Positions 45,746 through 55,321 are shown, counted from the stretch's first letter. The stretch is DNA of 64,000 bases from Cellulosimicrobium cellulans (GCF_016907755.1 NZ_JAFBCN010000001.1:3348001-3412000), one strand, 5' to 3'. The notes: generated from the sequence alone by a model not told the origin. Program-made: numbers and translations.

Positions 45746-47662
45746 ATGGCCGACGACGCCGCACAGTCCCCGACCGAGCTCGCCGCCCTGCGCGCGGCGG
45801 CCGCACAGGCGGCCGCGGAGGCCGCCGAGGCCAAGGCCCGCGCCGCGCAAGCCGCCCTCGAGGCCGCCGAGGCCGCCGCTCGGGAGGGCGCGGCGACGTC
45901 GGGCACCGCACCGAGCGCGGACGCGGACGCACCCGCCGAGGAGGCTGCGCCGACGGGCACCGCACCGAGCGCGGACGCGGACGCTCCCGCCGAGGGGGCT
46001 GCGCCGTCGGGTGCCGGGCCGATCGAGGGCTACGCCGCCGAGGTGGCCGCGGGCTACGCCTACCGAGGTGGGACGCTCGCGCTCGGTGCGCTGCTGGAGG
46101 GCGAGCCGGGAGCCGACCCGACGCCGCGCGCCGACGTGCAGGTGGGGTTGCCGCTCAGCATGCTCAACCGGCACGGGCTCGTCGCGGGCGCGACCGGGAC
46201 CGGCAAGACGAAGACGCTGCAGGGCATGGCGGAGGGGCTGTCGGCCGCAGGCGTGCCCGTGTTCCTCGCGGACGTCAAGGGCGACCTGTCCGGGCTCGCC
46301 GTGCCCGGCGAGTCGAACGAGAAGATCGTGGAGCGCTCGGCGTCGATCGGGCAGGACTGGAGCCCCACGACCTTCCCCGTCGAGTTCTACTCGCTCGGTG
46401 GTCTCGGGGTCGGTGTGCCGATCCGCACGACCGTCACGGACTTCGGCCCGTTGCTGCTCTCGAAGGTGCTCGGGCTGAACGAGACGCAGGAGTCGAGCCT
46501 CGGGCTGATCTTCCACTGGGCCGACTCCCAGGGGCTCGCGCTGCTCGACCTCAAGGACCTGCAGTCGACGATCGCCTACCTCACGTCGGACGAGGGCAAG
46601 GCGGAGCTCAAGGGCATCGGCGGGGTCTCGAGCGCGACCGCCGGCGTGATCCTGCGCGAGATCGTCGCACTCCAGGCGCAGGGTGCGGACGTGTTCTTCG
46701 GCGAGCCGGCGTTCGCGACGTCGGACCTGCTGCGCACCGCCCCCGACGGCCGCGGCGTGATCTCCGCGCTCGAGCTCCCGGCGGTGCAGGACCGCCCCGC
46801 GCTGTTCTCGACGTTCCTCATGTGGCTGCTCGCCGACCTGTTCCAGGAGCTGCCCGAGGTCGGGGACGCCGAGAAGCCTCGGCTCGTGTTCTTCTTCGAC
46901 GAGGCGCACCTGCTGTTCACGGGCGCGTCGAAGGAGTTCCTCCAGCAGGTCGTGCAGACCGTGCGCCTGGTGCGGTCCAAGGGGGTCGGCGTGTTCTTCG
47001 TGACGCAGAGCCCCAAGGACGTCCCCGCCGACGTGCTCGCCCAGCTCGGCAACCGCGTCCAGCACGCGTTGCGCGCGTTCACCCCCGACGACGCCGCCGC
47101 CCTGCGTGCGGCGGTGCGCACCTACCCGACGTCCCCCTACGACCTGGAGCGGCTCCTGCAGTCGCTCGGGACCGGTGAGGCCGTCGTCACGGTGCTCACG
47201 GAGAAGGGCGCTCCGACCCCCGTCGCCTGGACCCGCGTGCGGGCACCGCAGTCGTCGATGGAGCCGGCGCCTGCGGCCGTGCTCGACGGGGTCGTGGCCG
47301 CCTCGCCCGGGTTCGCGCGCTTCGGCACGGCGGTCGACAACGAGTCCGCGTTCGAGCTCCTGCAGGTCAGGGTGCAGGAGCAGGCCGCGGCCCGTGCCGC
47401 CGCCGAGGCCGCGGAGGTCGAGGCCGCAGCGCAGGAGAAGGCGGCGAAGGAGGCCGCCCAGGAGGCCGAGCGCGCGGCCAAGAAGGAGCAGGCAGAGCTG
47501 GAGAAGATGCGCGCGAAGCTCGAGCGCGACGCCGCCAAGCCCCGCTCGGGGTCGAGCGGGTCGTCGCGGTCGTCGAGCCCGCTCGACTCGTTCCTCCGCT
47601 CCGCCGGCACCCAGCTCGGCCGCGAGCTCACCCGCACGATCTTCGGCACCCGCCGCCGCTGA
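45746..47662 (+). CDS. HerA/DUF853-type ATPase
   Basis: A 638-residue P-loop ATPase of the DUF853 (YjgR-like, HerA/FtsK superfamily) type. An Ala/Glu-rich N-terminal coiled coil precedes two nearly identical 18-residue units containing GTAPSADADAP. The ATPase domain has Walker A GATGTGKTKTL (about residues 150-160) and Walker B LVFFFDEAHLLF, with FFVTQSPKDVPADVLAQLGNRVQHALRAF. It ends in another charged coiled coil. Cellular role is unclear; relatives are proposed to be DNA-handling ATPases. ATG at 45746; divergent from degV. Confidence 0.8.
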   Translation: MADDAAQSPTELAALRAAAAQAAAEAAEAKARAAQAALEAAEAAAREGAATSGTAPSADADAPAEEAAPTGTAPSADADAPAEGAAPSGAGPIEGYAAEVAAGYAYRGGTLALGALLEGEPGADPTPRADVQVGLPLSMLNRHGLVAGATGTGKTKTLQGMAEGLSAAGVPVFLADVKGDLSGLAVPGESNEKIVERSASIGQDWSPTTFPVEFYSLGGLGVGVPIRTTVTDFGPLLLSKVLGLNETQESSLGLIFHWADSQGLALLDLKDLQSTIAYLTSDEGKAELKGIGGVSSATAGVILREIVALQAQGADVFFGEPAFATSDLLRTAPDGRGVISALELPAVQDRPALFSTFLMWLLADLFQELPEVGDAEKPRLVFFFDEAHLLFTGASKEFLQQVVQTVRLVRSKGVGVFFVTQSPKDVPADVLAQLGNRVQHALRAFTPDDAAALRAAVRTYPTSPYDLERLLQSLGTGEAVVTVLTEKGAPTPVAWTRVRAPQSSMEPAPAAVLDGVVAASPGFARFGTAVDNESAFELLQVRVQEQAAARAAAEAAEVEAAAQEKAAKEAAQEAERAAKKEQAELEKMRAKLERDAAKPRSGSSGSSRSSSPLDSFLRSAGTQLGRELTRTIFGTRRR

Positions 47663-47674
47663 CCCCCGACCCGC

Positions 47675-47731
47675 TGAGTGCATGAAATAGTCGCGTCCGA
47701 ACCGGTGCGGCGCGACTATTTCATGCACTCA
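47675..47731. repeat. Long palindrome, copy 1
   Basis: A perfect 21-bp inverted repeat: arm 47675-47695 (TGAGTGCATGAAATAGTCGC and one more G) and arm 47711-47731, with a 15-nt loop. It lies 12 nt after the DUF853 stop. The arm is identical to that of copy 2 at 48703-48767, and it is strikingly AT-rich for this genome. It could terminate transcription, but the shared sequence suggests a repetitive element. Confidence 0.85.
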
Positions 47732-47801
47732 CGACGTGGTTGTCCACAGCGTCGTGGGTTGGGGTTTCGCGGGCCCGCAGCGGGCGGCATCCTCGGGCGG
47801 C

Positions 47802-48717
47802 ATGGTGATCAGCCAGAGCCCGACCGGGCCCTTTCGCACGCGCACGGCGCAGACGTTCGGCATGACACCCGCGTCGCTGCGCAGCCCCACGTTCGAGGCT
47901 CCCTTCGCCGGGGTGCGGGCCCCGCGCGGGAGCCTCACGTCCGCCGTCGACGTGTGTACCGCGGCAGCCAGGGTCCTGCCCGACGGCGCGGCGTTCAGCC
48001 ACGTCACCGCGCTGCGTCTGCTCGGGGTCGAGGTTCCCTGACGCCTGGCCGACGACGACCGCGTCCACGTCGTCGCGCCGCGGCGATGGCAGCGCCCCCA
48101 GCGGTCGAACGTCGTCGCGCACTTCTGCGGCCAGGTAGCGCTGACCCTCACCACCGCGCACGGGCTTCCCGTCACGTCCGCGGCCCAGACCTGGCTCCAC
48201 CTCTCGCACGCCCTGCTGCCGGATGACGTCGTCGTCCTCGCGGACGCGATGACGCGGCGGAAGAACCCTGCGACGACCGTCCGCGAGCTCCGGCGGCTCA
48301 TGGACGCGACGTACAAGATGCGCGGCATCGTGCGGTGCCGCGAGGCCATCGACCTCGTCCGACCGGGGACCGACTCCAGCATGGAGACCCGGACAAGACT
48401 CCTGCTCGTCCAGGCGGGACTGCCGTGCCCGCAGGTGAACGTCCCGGCGCACGACGACGGCGGGCAGTTCCTCGCCCTGCCCGACCTCTCCTACCCCGAG
48501 CTGCGCATCGCGATCGAGTACGACGGTGACGTCCACCGGACCGACCCGGCGACATGGCGCCGTGAACGTGGAGCGGCGGCAGCGCCTCGAGGACGCCGGC
48601 TGGATCATCGTCACCGCGACGGCCGACGACGTGCTCCGCTTCCCCGAGCGCCTGGTGCGCCGGGTCCGGGCGGCGAGGGCCCGCCGTCGGGCACCCGCTC
48701 ACCCGCTGAGTGCATGA
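47802..48717 (+). pseudogene. Broken DUF559/AbiEi-like endonuclease-fold gene
   Basis: The reading frame gives an actinobacterial protein with an AbiEi-like N-terminal part (GPFRTRTAQTFGMTPASLRSPTFEAPF, AFSHVTALRLLGVEVP) and a C-terminal DUF559 very-short-patch-repair-like domain (YPELRIAIEYDGDVHRTD, then QRLEDAGWIIVTATADDVL in another frame). It is interrupted twice. A TGA at 48039-48041 lies in mid-frame where the same frame continues as RLADDDRVHVV. A frameshift near 48555 fits loss of about 5 nt from a GTGACGTGAACGTG-like sequence. The start is uncertain: ATG at 47802 or further upstream. Two copies of one palindrome flank it. Confidence 0.75.
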
Positions 48718-48767
48718 AATAGTCGCGCCCGACGGCCTCGGACGCGACTATTTCATGCACTCAGCGG
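48703..48767. repeat. Long palindrome, copy 2
   Basis: A perfect 25-bp inverted repeat (arms 48703-48727 and 48743-48767) with a 15-nt loop, containing the same 21-nt arm as copy 1 extended by CCGC. It overlaps the 3' end of the pseudogene and lies 12 bp from the stop of the convergent leuS, so it may also serve as a bidirectional terminator. Confidence 0.85.
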
Positions 48768-48779
48768 ATGGGTCGGGCG

Positions 48780-51779
48780 TCAGACGACGATGTTGACCAG
48801 CTTCGGGGCCCGGACGATGACCTTGCGGACCTCGGCGCCGTCGATCGCTCGCACGACGTTCGGCTCCGAGAGCGCTGCGGCGGTGAGGTCCTCCTCCGTG
48901 ATCGACGGCGGCACCTCCAGGCGCGCGCGCACCTTGCCCTTGACCTGGACGACGCACGTCACGGTGTCCTCGACGAGGTAGCGCTCCTCGGCCGTCGGGA
49001 AGGGCTCGTGCGCGAGCGAGCGCTCGTGGCCCAGGCGCTGCCACAGCTCCTCGGCGATGTGCGGCGCGACGGGCGCCGTCATGAGCACGAGCGGCTCGAC
49101 GGCCTCGCGCGGCACGCGGTCGAGCGACGTGAGGTGGTTGTTGAGCGTGATGAGCTTCGCGATCGCCGTGTTCGGGCGCATGTGCTCCATCTCGACGCGC
49201 ACGTCGGCGATGGCGCGGTGCACCGCCCGCAGGGTCGCGGCGTCGGCCGGCTCGTCGACGACCGTCAGCTCGCCGGTCTCCTCCGAGACGACGTTGCGCC
49301 ACAGCCGCTGCAGGAACCGCTGCGACCCGACGACGGCGCGCGTCTCCCACGGGCGCGACAGGTCGAGCGGACCCATCGACATCTCGTAGACGCGGAACGT
49401 GTCGGCGCCGTACTCGGCGTACATCTCGTCGGGCGTGACGACGTTCTTGAGCGACTTGCCCATCTTGCCGTACTCGCGCTGCACGACCTCGCCGTTCCAG
49501 CGGTACACGACCTCGCCCGAGCCGTCGGAGGCGGGCTCCTCCGTGACCTCGGCGGCGGGGACGTACTGGCCGCGCGCGTCGGTGAACGCGTACGCCTGGA
49601 CGTAGCCCTGGTTGAAGAGCTTGTGGAACGGCTCGACGCTCGTCACGTGGCCCAGGTCGTAGAGGACCTTGTGCCAGAAGCGCGCGTACAGCAGGTGCAG
49701 GACGGCGTGCTCGACGCCGCCGACGTACAGGTCCACTCCCCCGGCGCGGCCCGCGCTCGGGTTGTGCTCCGGGCCCATCCAGTAACGCTCGAGGCCCCCG
49801 TCGACGACGACGTCGTCCGCGCCGCCGTCCCACCGCGGGTCGAGGTAGCGCAGGTAGTACCAGCACGACCCGGCCCAGTTGGGCATGGTGTTGGTGTCGC
49901 GGCGGTACTGCTTGGGCCCGTCGCCGAGGTCGAGCGTGACGTTGACCCACTCGTCGTTGCGACCGAGCGGCGCCTCGGGCGACGAGTCGGCGTCGTCGGC
50001 GTCGAACGTGCGCGGGGCGTAGTCGGGCACGTCGGGCAGGTCGACGGGCAGCAGCGCGTCGGGGATCGCGACGGGCTGGTCGTTCTCGTCCCAGACGATG
50101 GGGAACGGCTCGCCCCAGTAGCGCTGGCGGCTGAACAGCCAGTCGCGCAGGCGGTACGTCGTGGTGCCCTCGCCGAGGCCCTTGCCGACGAGCCACTCCG
50201 TGATGCGCCGCTTGGCCTCCGTCACGTCGAGACCGTCGAGCGACACCTCGTCGTTCGACGACCCGACCGCGACGCCGTCGCCCGTGTACGGGCCCGTGAA
50301 GTCCTCGGGGAGCCCGCCCTCGGGCTCGACCGTGCGCACGACCGGCAGCCCGAACGCCTCGGCGAACGCGAAGTCGCGCTCGTCTCCGCCGGGGACCGCC
50401 ATGATCGCGCCCGTGCCGTAGCCCATGAGCACGTAGTCGGCGGTGAAGACCGGGATCGTCTGCCCGTTCACCGGGTTCACCGCGAGGTGCCCGGTGAACA
50501 CGCCCGTCTTCTTGCCCGCGTCGGCCTGGCGCTCGACCGCCGTCTTCGCCGCGGCCTCGCGACGGTAGGCGGCGACCGCCTCGACCGGCGAGCGGTGCCC
50601 GCCGGTCCACGCGCTCGACGTGCCGTCCGGCCAGTGCGCCGGGACCTCGTCGAGCAGCGGGTGCTCGGGCGAGACGACCATGAACGTCGCGCCGAACAGC
50701 GTGTCCGGGCGGGTCGTGAAGACCTCGATCTCGCCACCGGACTCCGCCGCGGCGTCGTTCGCGCCGTCGGGCGTGCCGAGCACGGCGAACCGCACCAGCG
50801 CACCCTCGCTGCGCCCGATCCAGTTGCGCTGCATCGCCGTGACCTTCTCGGGCCAGTCGATGAGGTCGAGGTCGTCGGCGAGGCGGTCGGCGTACGCCGT
50901 GATGCGCATCTTCCACTGGCGCAGGCTGCGCTGGAACACCGGGAAGTTGCCGCGCTCGGAGCGGCCGTCGGCCGTGACCTCCTCGTTCGCGAGGACGGTG
51001 CCCAGGCCCGGGGCCCAGTTCACCGGCGACTCGTCCACGTACGCGAGGCGCTGGGAGTCGACGACGGCGCGGCGCTGCTCCGGCGTGAGCGTCGCCCAGT
51101 CCGTGCCCTCCTCGACGCCCTCGACACCGGCCGGCACCGGGCGCGCGCCAGAGGCGAGCTCCGCCTCGAGCTCGGCGATGCGGCGGGCGCGGCCGCGCCC
51201 GCCGTCGGGGCGCAGCGCGTCCGCGTCGTACCAGGAGTCGAAGATCTGGAGGAAGATCCACTGCGTCCAGCGCACGTAGTCGGGGTCGATCGTCGCGAAC
51301 GTGCGGCGCGAGTCGTGCGCCAGGCCGAGGCGGCGCAACTGCCGACGCATGTTCGCGATGTTCGCCTCGGTCGTCACGCGCGGGTGCTGGCCCGTCTGCA
51401 CGGCGTACTGCTCGGCCGGCAGGCCGAACGCGTCATAGCCGAGCGCGTGCAGCACGTTCTCGCCGCGCATGCGCCGGAAGCGCCCGACGACGTCCGTCGC
51501 GATGTACCCGAGGGGGTGCCCCACGTGCAGGCCCGCGCCCGACGGGTACGGGAACATGTCCATGATGAAGTACGGGCTCGCGCCCTCGGGGCCCTGGCCG
51601 TCGCCGTCCGTGAGCTCCCCCGCGGGGTTGGCGGCCCAGAAGGTGCCGCGCTGCTCCCAGAGCTCCTGCCACTTGAGCTCGATCTGCTCCGCGAGCGCCG
51701 GCGTGTAGCGGTGGGCGGGGCCGCCCGCGGCGGGGGCGTCCGAGGCGTGCGGGATCGAGGCGGTGTCAGGCGTGGTCAC
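48780..51779 (-). CDS. leuS: Leucyl-tRNA synthetase
   Basis: A 999-residue class Ia synthetase that charges tRNA-Leu. The HIGH-type motif is HVGHPLGY after MFPYPSGAG, the KMSKS-type motif is KMGKSLKN, and the CP1 editing domain contains [12 protein letters not shown] and [17 protein letters not shown]. The C-terminal anticodon-binding domain runs from about residue 820. Extra Asp/Glu-rich inserts explain its length over the usual 850-950. GTG at 51779 is chosen from family length; the ribosome-binding site is weak. No leader peptide was seen upstream. Confidence 0.96.
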   Translation of the reverse strand: MTTPDTASIPHASDAPAAGGPAHRYTPALAEQIELKWQELWEQRGTFWAANPAGELTDGDGQGPEGASPYFIMDMFPYPSGAGLHVGHPLGYIATDVVGRFRRMRGENVLHALGYDAFGLPAEQYAVQTGQHPRVTTEANIANMRRQLRRLGLAHDSRRTFATIDPDYVRWTQWIFLQIFDSWYDADALRPDGGRGRARRIAELEAELASGARPVPAGVEGVEEGTDWATLTPEQRRAVVDSQRLAYVDESPVNWAPGLGTVLANEEVTADGRSERGNFPVFQRSLRQWKMRITAYADRLADDLDLIDWPEKVTAMQRNWIGRSEGALVRFAVLGTPDGANDAAAESGGEIEVFTTRPDTLFGATFMVVSPEHPLLDEVPAHWPDGTSSAWTGGHRSPVEAVAAYRREAAAKTAVERQADAGKKTGVFTGHLAVNPVNGQTIPVFTADYVLMGYGTGAIMAVPGGDERDFAFAEAFGLPVVRTVEPEGGLPEDFTGPYTGDGVAVGSSNDEVSLDGLDVTEAKRRITEWLVGKGLGEGTTTYRLRDWLFSRQRYWGEPFPIVWDENDQPVAIPDALLPVDLPDVPDYAPRTFDADDADSSPEAPLGRNDEWVNVTLDLGDGPKQYRRDTNTMPNWAGSCWYYLRYLDPRWDGGADDVVVDGGLERYWMGPEHNPSAGRAGGVDLYVGGVEHAVLHLLYARFWHKVLYDLGHVTSVEPFHKLFNQGYVQAYAFTDARGQYVPAAEVTEEPASDGSGEVVYRWNGEVVQREYGKMGKSLKNVVTPDEMYAEYGADTFRVYEMSMGPLDLSRPWETRAVVGSQRFLQRLWRNVVSEETGELTVVDEPADAATLRAVHRAIADVRVEMEHMRPNTAIAKLITLNNHLTSLDRVPREAVEPLVLMTAPVAPHIAEELWQRLGHERSLAHEPFPTAEERYLVEDTVTCVVQVKGKVRARLEVPPSITEEDLTAAALSEPNVVRAIDGAEVRKVIVRAPKLVNIVV

Positions 51780-51846
51780 GCGGCCGAGTTTACCGGCCGG
51801 CGGGAGGCCCGACGGCGGCCGTCCAGCCCGTGCGAGGATGTGCGCC

Positions 51847-52290
51847 GTGATCATCGTGACGACCAACGAGGTGCCCGGCTACCGTATCGACGCGGTGCTC
51901 GGCGAGGTGATGGGCATGACCGTGCGCAGCGCGAACATCGGCGCGAACTTCGTCGCCTCGTTCCGCTCGATCGGCGGCGGCGAGGTGACCGAGTACACGA
52001 AGCTCGTCTACGAGTCCCGCCAGGAGGTCATGCACCGCATGGTGCAGGAGGCCCAGCGTCGCGGCGGGAACGCCGTCGTCGGCATGCGCTTCGACACGGG
52101 CGAGATCGCGGCGTCGTTCTCGGAGGTGTGCGCGTACGGCACCGCGGTCGTCGTCACGCCGATCCCGGCGGGCCAGCCCGGCGCGACGGCGCAGTCCGCC
52201 CACCAGGCGCAGGGCGCCCCCGCACCCCAGCAGCCCGCCGGGCAGGGCTACCCGCAGGACGCCGCTCCGGACCAGCCGGCCTGGCGCTGA
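51847..52290 (+). CDS. YbjQ/UPF0145 family protein
   Basis: A 147-residue protein of the heavy-metal-binding-like YbjQ family (DUF74): [28 protein letters not shown] and [15 protein letters not shown] are the family signatures, and members form pentamers of unknown role. A Gln/Pro/Ala-rich tail of about 40 residues follows. GTG at 51847, 8 nt after GAGGA, is preferred to an in-frame ATG at 51838 because it gives the family's usual N-terminus. Confidence 0.85.
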   Translation: MIIVTTNEVPGYRIDAVLGEVMGMTVRSANIGANFVASFRSIGGGEVTEYTKLVYESRQEVMHRMVQEAQRRGGNAVVGMRFDTGEIAASFSEVCAYGTAVVVTPIPAGQPGATAQSAHQAQGAPAPQQPAGQGYPQDAAPDQPAWR

Positions 52291-52297
52291 TCGCTGC

Positions 52298-52337
52298 GAC
52301 GCGCGTCACGGCCCCTCGCGAGGTGACGGCGCGCGTC
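52298..52337. terminator. Imperfect hairpin between ybjQ and VKOR
   Basis: GACGCGCGTCAC (52298-52309) can pair with GTGACGGCGCGCGTC (52323-52337) with a 3-nt bulge. The two genes are convergent and only 45 bp apart. Confidence 0.45.
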
Positions 52338-52992
52338 AGAACAGCGTCATGATGATCGGGCCCTTGACCAGCAGGATCCACGCGACGAGCGCGACGTAGC
52401 CGATCGCCAGGAACAGGTGCCGGTTGCCCACGAGGGCGCGACGCACGCCGTCGCCCGCCGGCAGGTACCCCTCCTGGACCGCGTGGACCACCTGGTACCA
52501 GAACAGCGGGAGCATGGCGAACCACACGACCATGCAGTAGGGGCACATCGCCGAGATCGCGTACATCGTCGTCCAGATGAGGAAGACGATCAGGCCCATG
52601 CCGAGCGTCGTCCCACCGAGCAGCGCGAGCCAGTACCAGCGCGGCAGCCGCGCGCCCGCGAGCAGCACGACGCCGGTCGTGATGACGACGGGGAACGCGG
52701 CGATACCCAGCAAGGGGTTCGGGAACCCGAGGAGCGCACCCTGCCAGGAGTCCATCGCGTCGCCGCAGTCCAGCAGCGCGTTGAGGCTGCACGACGGCAC
52801 GTGGTTCGGGTCCGCGAGCTTGAGGAACTTCTCGATCGCCAGCGCCGCCGAGCCGGCGAGACCGATCGCGCCGAGCACGACGAGCAACCAGCCCATCGTG
52901 CGCACGCTGATCGGGCGGGGACCGGACGACGGCAGCGGCTCGTCGTCGTGGTCGGCGGACACGCTCGCACCGGCGGTGGCGCTCTTGCTCAC
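52336..52992 (-). CDS. Vitamin K epoxide reductase (VKOR) family protein
   Basis: A 218-residue membrane protein with about five helices. The CSLNALLDCGDAMDS loop and the CPYC active site (AMCPYCMVVW) are the four conserved cysteines of bacterial VKOR, which re-oxidises DsbA-like proteins using menaquinone to make disulfides outside the cell. No DsbA partner gene is adjacent. GTG at 52992. Actinobacteria generally use VKOR in place of DsbB. Confidence 0.9.
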   Translation of the reverse strand: MSKSATAGASVSADHDDEPLPSSGPRPISVRTMGWLLVVLGAIGLAGSAALAIEKFLKLADPNHVPSCSLNALLDCGDAMDSWQGALLGFPNPLLGIAAFPVVITTGVVLLAGARLPRWYWLALLGGTTLGMGLIVFLIWTTMYAISAMCPYCMVVWFAMLPLFWYQVVHAVQEGYLPAGDGVRRALVGNRHLFLAIGYVALVAWILLVKGPIIMTLF

Positions 52993-53095
52993 GGGGACGC
53001 TCCTCGTGGGTCACCGGCTCGCGCCGGACGTGACGGGGCGCACGGCGGTGCGCGCAGGGCACAACCTACCGCGCGTCGCTGGGTCCCTGCTGGGA

Positions 53096-53157
53096 GTCCG
53101 CCGAGGTAGAGCCCCGGTCCAGGTCTCTACCTCGGCGGACCAGGGCTCTACCTCGGC
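53096..53157. repeat. Three-armed palindrome between VKOR and MFS genes
   Basis: GTCCGCCGAGGTAGAG (53096-53111) pairs perfectly with 53125-53140, and the overlapping GCCGAGGTAGAGCCC (53100-53114) pairs equally well with 53143-53157. The left arm can therefore form two mutually exclusive hairpins. The right-most arm includes the stop codon of the MFS gene. It may be a duplicated terminator or a repetitive element. Confidence 0.7.
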
Positions 53158-54428
53158 AGGCCGACCGGCTCCGTCGCAGGCGAGCGGGCGTCGTCGGGCA
53201 GGGTGGTGACGACGACGCCGGCGGGGCGGCGGCCGACGAGGAGGATGATCCCCAGGCCGGCGACGGTGAGCACGACGCCGGTCCAGGCCGGGGCGAGGTA
53301 GCCCCAGCCGGCGGCGATGACGAGGCCGCCCAGGAACGCTCCGTTCGCGTTGCCGACGTTGAGCGCGGAGTGGCACAGCGCCGCGCCGAGCGAGGGCGCG
53401 GCGGGCGACAGGTCCATGAGGCGCGTCTGCAGCGCGAGGCCGAGGACCTGGGAGGTGACGCCGAGCAGGAAGAGCGACAGCACGGCGGGGACGGGGTGCT
53501 CGCCCGTGAGGGCGAACAGCGCGAGCGTCACGCCGGTGGAGACGAACCCGAGGTAGACGGTGCGCATGACGGAACGGTCGGCGAGCCGGCCGCCGAGGAC
53601 GGTGCCGACGGTCATGCCGACGCCGAAGATCGCGAGCACGAGCGGTACCGCGGCGGACGAGAGGCCGGTGACGCGCGTGATGGTCGGCTCGACGTAGGAG
53701 TAGACGGCGAACATGCCGCCGAACCCGACGGCGGCGCCGACGAACCCGAGCCAGAGCGGACCGTTGCGCAGGGCGCCGAGCTCGCGGCGCACGCTCGAGT
53801 CCTCGTTCCCCGCGCCGGCCGGGATCAGCCACCAGAGGGCGGCGAGCGTCACGAGACCGAGCGCGCCGACCACGACGAACGCGGCGCGCCAGCCGAGCTG
53901 CTGCCCCACGAACGTCGAGAGCGGGACGCCGACGACGTTCGCGATGGTCAGCCCTGCCATCATGGTCGCGACGGCGCGTCCCCGGCGTCCGGGGCCCGCG
54001 ACGGCGGCGCCGACCGCGGCCCCGACGCCGAAGAACGCGCCGTGCGGAAGTCCGGCGAGGAACCGGCCGGCGACGAGCGTCTCGATGCTCCCCGCGGTCG
54101 CGGAGAACAGGTTGCCGAGCGTGTAGAACGCCATGAGGGCGACGAGCAGCGTCTTGCGCGGCAGGCGCGCCGCGACGACGGTGAGCAGCGGGGCCCCGAC
54201 GACGACGCCGACGGCGTAGGCCGTGATGGCGTGGCCCGCCGTGGGGATGGAGACGTCGAGGTCGGTCGCGATGTCGGAGAGCAGGCCCATCGTCGCGAAC
54301 TCGGTCGTGCCGATCGTGAAGCCGCCCATGGCGAGCGCGAGGAGCGCGGGACCGGCCCCGCGCAGGCGTCCGGTGCTCGCGGGGGGTGCGTCCACCGGGG
54401 GCGCGGGCGTGGCGGTGCTGTCGGTCAT
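53148..54428 (-). CDS. MFS transporter, AraJ-like
   Basis: A 426-residue 12-helix major facilitator protein of the sugar-efflux/arabinose-polymer exporter type. FTIGTTEFATMGLLSDIATDLDVSIPTAG in helix 1 and GAPLLTVVAARLPRKTLLVALM (motif A region) are typical of AraJ/YdhP-like permeases. Efflux of small sugars or drugs is likely. ATG at 54428. A perfect 14-bp palindrome lies 58 bp upstream, and the mntR-like gene precedes it on the same strand. Confidence 0.85.
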   Translation of the reverse strand: MTDSTATPAPPVDAPPASTGRLRGAGPALLALAMGGFTIGTTEFATMGLLSDIATDLDVSIPTAGHAITAYAVGVVVGAPLLTVVAARLPRKTLLVALMAFYTLGNLFSATAGSIETLVAGRFLAGLPHGAFFGVGAAVGAAVAGPGRRGRAVATMMAGLTIANVVGVPLSTFVGQQLGWRAAFVVVGALGLVTLAALWWLIPAGAGNEDSSVRRELGALRNGPLWLGFVGAAVGFGGMFAVYSYVEPTITRVTGLSSAAVPLVLAIFGVGMTVGTVLGGRLADRSVMRTVYLGFVSTGVTLALFALTGEHPVPAVLSLFLLGVTSQVLGLALQTRLMDLSPAAPSLGAALCHSALNVGNANGAFLGGLVIAAGWGYLAPAWTGVVLTVAGLGIILLVGRRPAGVVVTTLPDDARSPATEPVGLPR

Positions 54429-54485
54429 CGTGTCCTCGGGCGTCGTGGGCAGGGCGGCGGTGGCGGCCTCGGACCGAGTCAGCGA

Positions 54486-54499
54486 TCGAATCGATTCGA
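54486..54499. promoter_or_regulatory. Palindromic operator candidate upstream of the AraJ-like MFS
   Basis: TCGAATCGATTCGA is a perfect 14-bp palindrome with a central CG, in the 123-bp gap between the MntR-like gene and the MFS gene. Central-CG palindromes of this kind are typical of LacI-family operators. The binding protein is not known and no such regulator lies in the window. Confidence 0.45.
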
Positions 54500-54551
54500 G
54501 GGGTGTCGACGACGTCGGCGACGAGAACGGAACAGGGGGCAGGCGGCCAGT

Positions 54552-55286
54552 CTAGGCGGAGACGGGTTCCGCGCGCACTACCCACACGTGGTCCGCGGCG
54601 CGCAGGCCGAGCTGCGCCGGCGGCGTCGGGCGCGCGGCGTCGGCACCGGAGCCCGACCCGACCGGATCGGGCGGCGACCAGACGACCGAGAGGATGCCGG
54701 CGTACTCGCGGCGCTCGCGCACCTCCACGCCCGTGTCGAGGCCGACGCCGATCTCCGCGAGGTAGCGCAGGACGTCCGGGTCGGCGTCCGAGATGCGCGC
54801 CACGGTCCCCCGGTCTCCCACGACGAGGTCCGCGAGCGGGACGGCGGGCGGGCGGACGACGGTCCCGTCGGCACCGGGGATCGGGTCGCCGTGCGGGTCG
54901 CGCGTCGGGTGCCCGAGGCGCGCGTCGATCCGCTCCACGAGCAGGTCGGAGACCGCGTGCTCGAGCACCTCGGCCTCGTCGTGCACCTCGTCCCAGCCGT
55001 AGCCGAGCTCGGACACGAGATAGGTCTCGAGGAGGCGGTGGCGTCGCACCATGGCGAGCGCGAGGCTGCGCCCGCGCTCGGTGAGCGTGATCGCCCCGTA
55101 GGGCGCGTGCTCGAGGAGGCCCTGGGCGCTGAGGCGGCGCACGGTCTCCGACACCGTCGAGGCGCCGACGCCGATGCGCTCGGCGAGGAGCTTGGTCGTC
55201 ACCCTCTCGTCCGACCACTCCTGGGCGGCCCAGACGACCTTGAGGTAGTCCTGGGCGACGGGCGTCAGGTCGGTCGGGTGGTCCAC
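54552..55286 (-). CDS. DtxR-family metalloregulator, MntR-like
   Basis: A 244-residue DtxR-family repressor. It has a winged helix at residues 8-72 (TTKLLAERIGVGASTVSETVRRL), a metal-binding and dimerisation domain (73-145) and a C-terminal FeoA/SH3-like domain (from about 150). In the metal site HDEAEVLEH places Glu106-x-x-Glu109-His110 where manganese-type MntR has E-x-x-E-H, whereas iron-type DtxR/IdeR has a Cys at the first position. Manganese is therefore the more likely signal. It lies 35 bp after the YceI-like gene; no metal transporter is adjacent. Confidence 0.85.
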   Translation of the reverse strand: MDHPTDLTPVAQDYLKVVWAAQEWSDERVTTKLLAERIGVGASTVSETVRRLSAQGLLEHAPYGAITLTERGRSLALAMVRRHRLLETYLVSELGYGWDEVHDEAEVLEHAVSDLLVERIDARLGHPTRDPHGDPIPGADGTVVRPPAVPLADLVVGDRGTVARISDADPDVLRYLAEIGVGLDTGVEVRERREYAGILSVVWSPPDPVGSGSGADAARPTPPAQLGLRAADHVWVVRAEPVSA

Positions 55287-55321
55287 GCGTCCACCCTAGG
55301 TCACGGGCTCGTCCGCGGCCC

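Noticed and set aside
45920-46010. Duplicated 18-residue stretch in the DUF853 gene as an assembly artefact
   Set aside because: The copies differ at several positions and stay in frame, so a genuine internal repeat is more likely.
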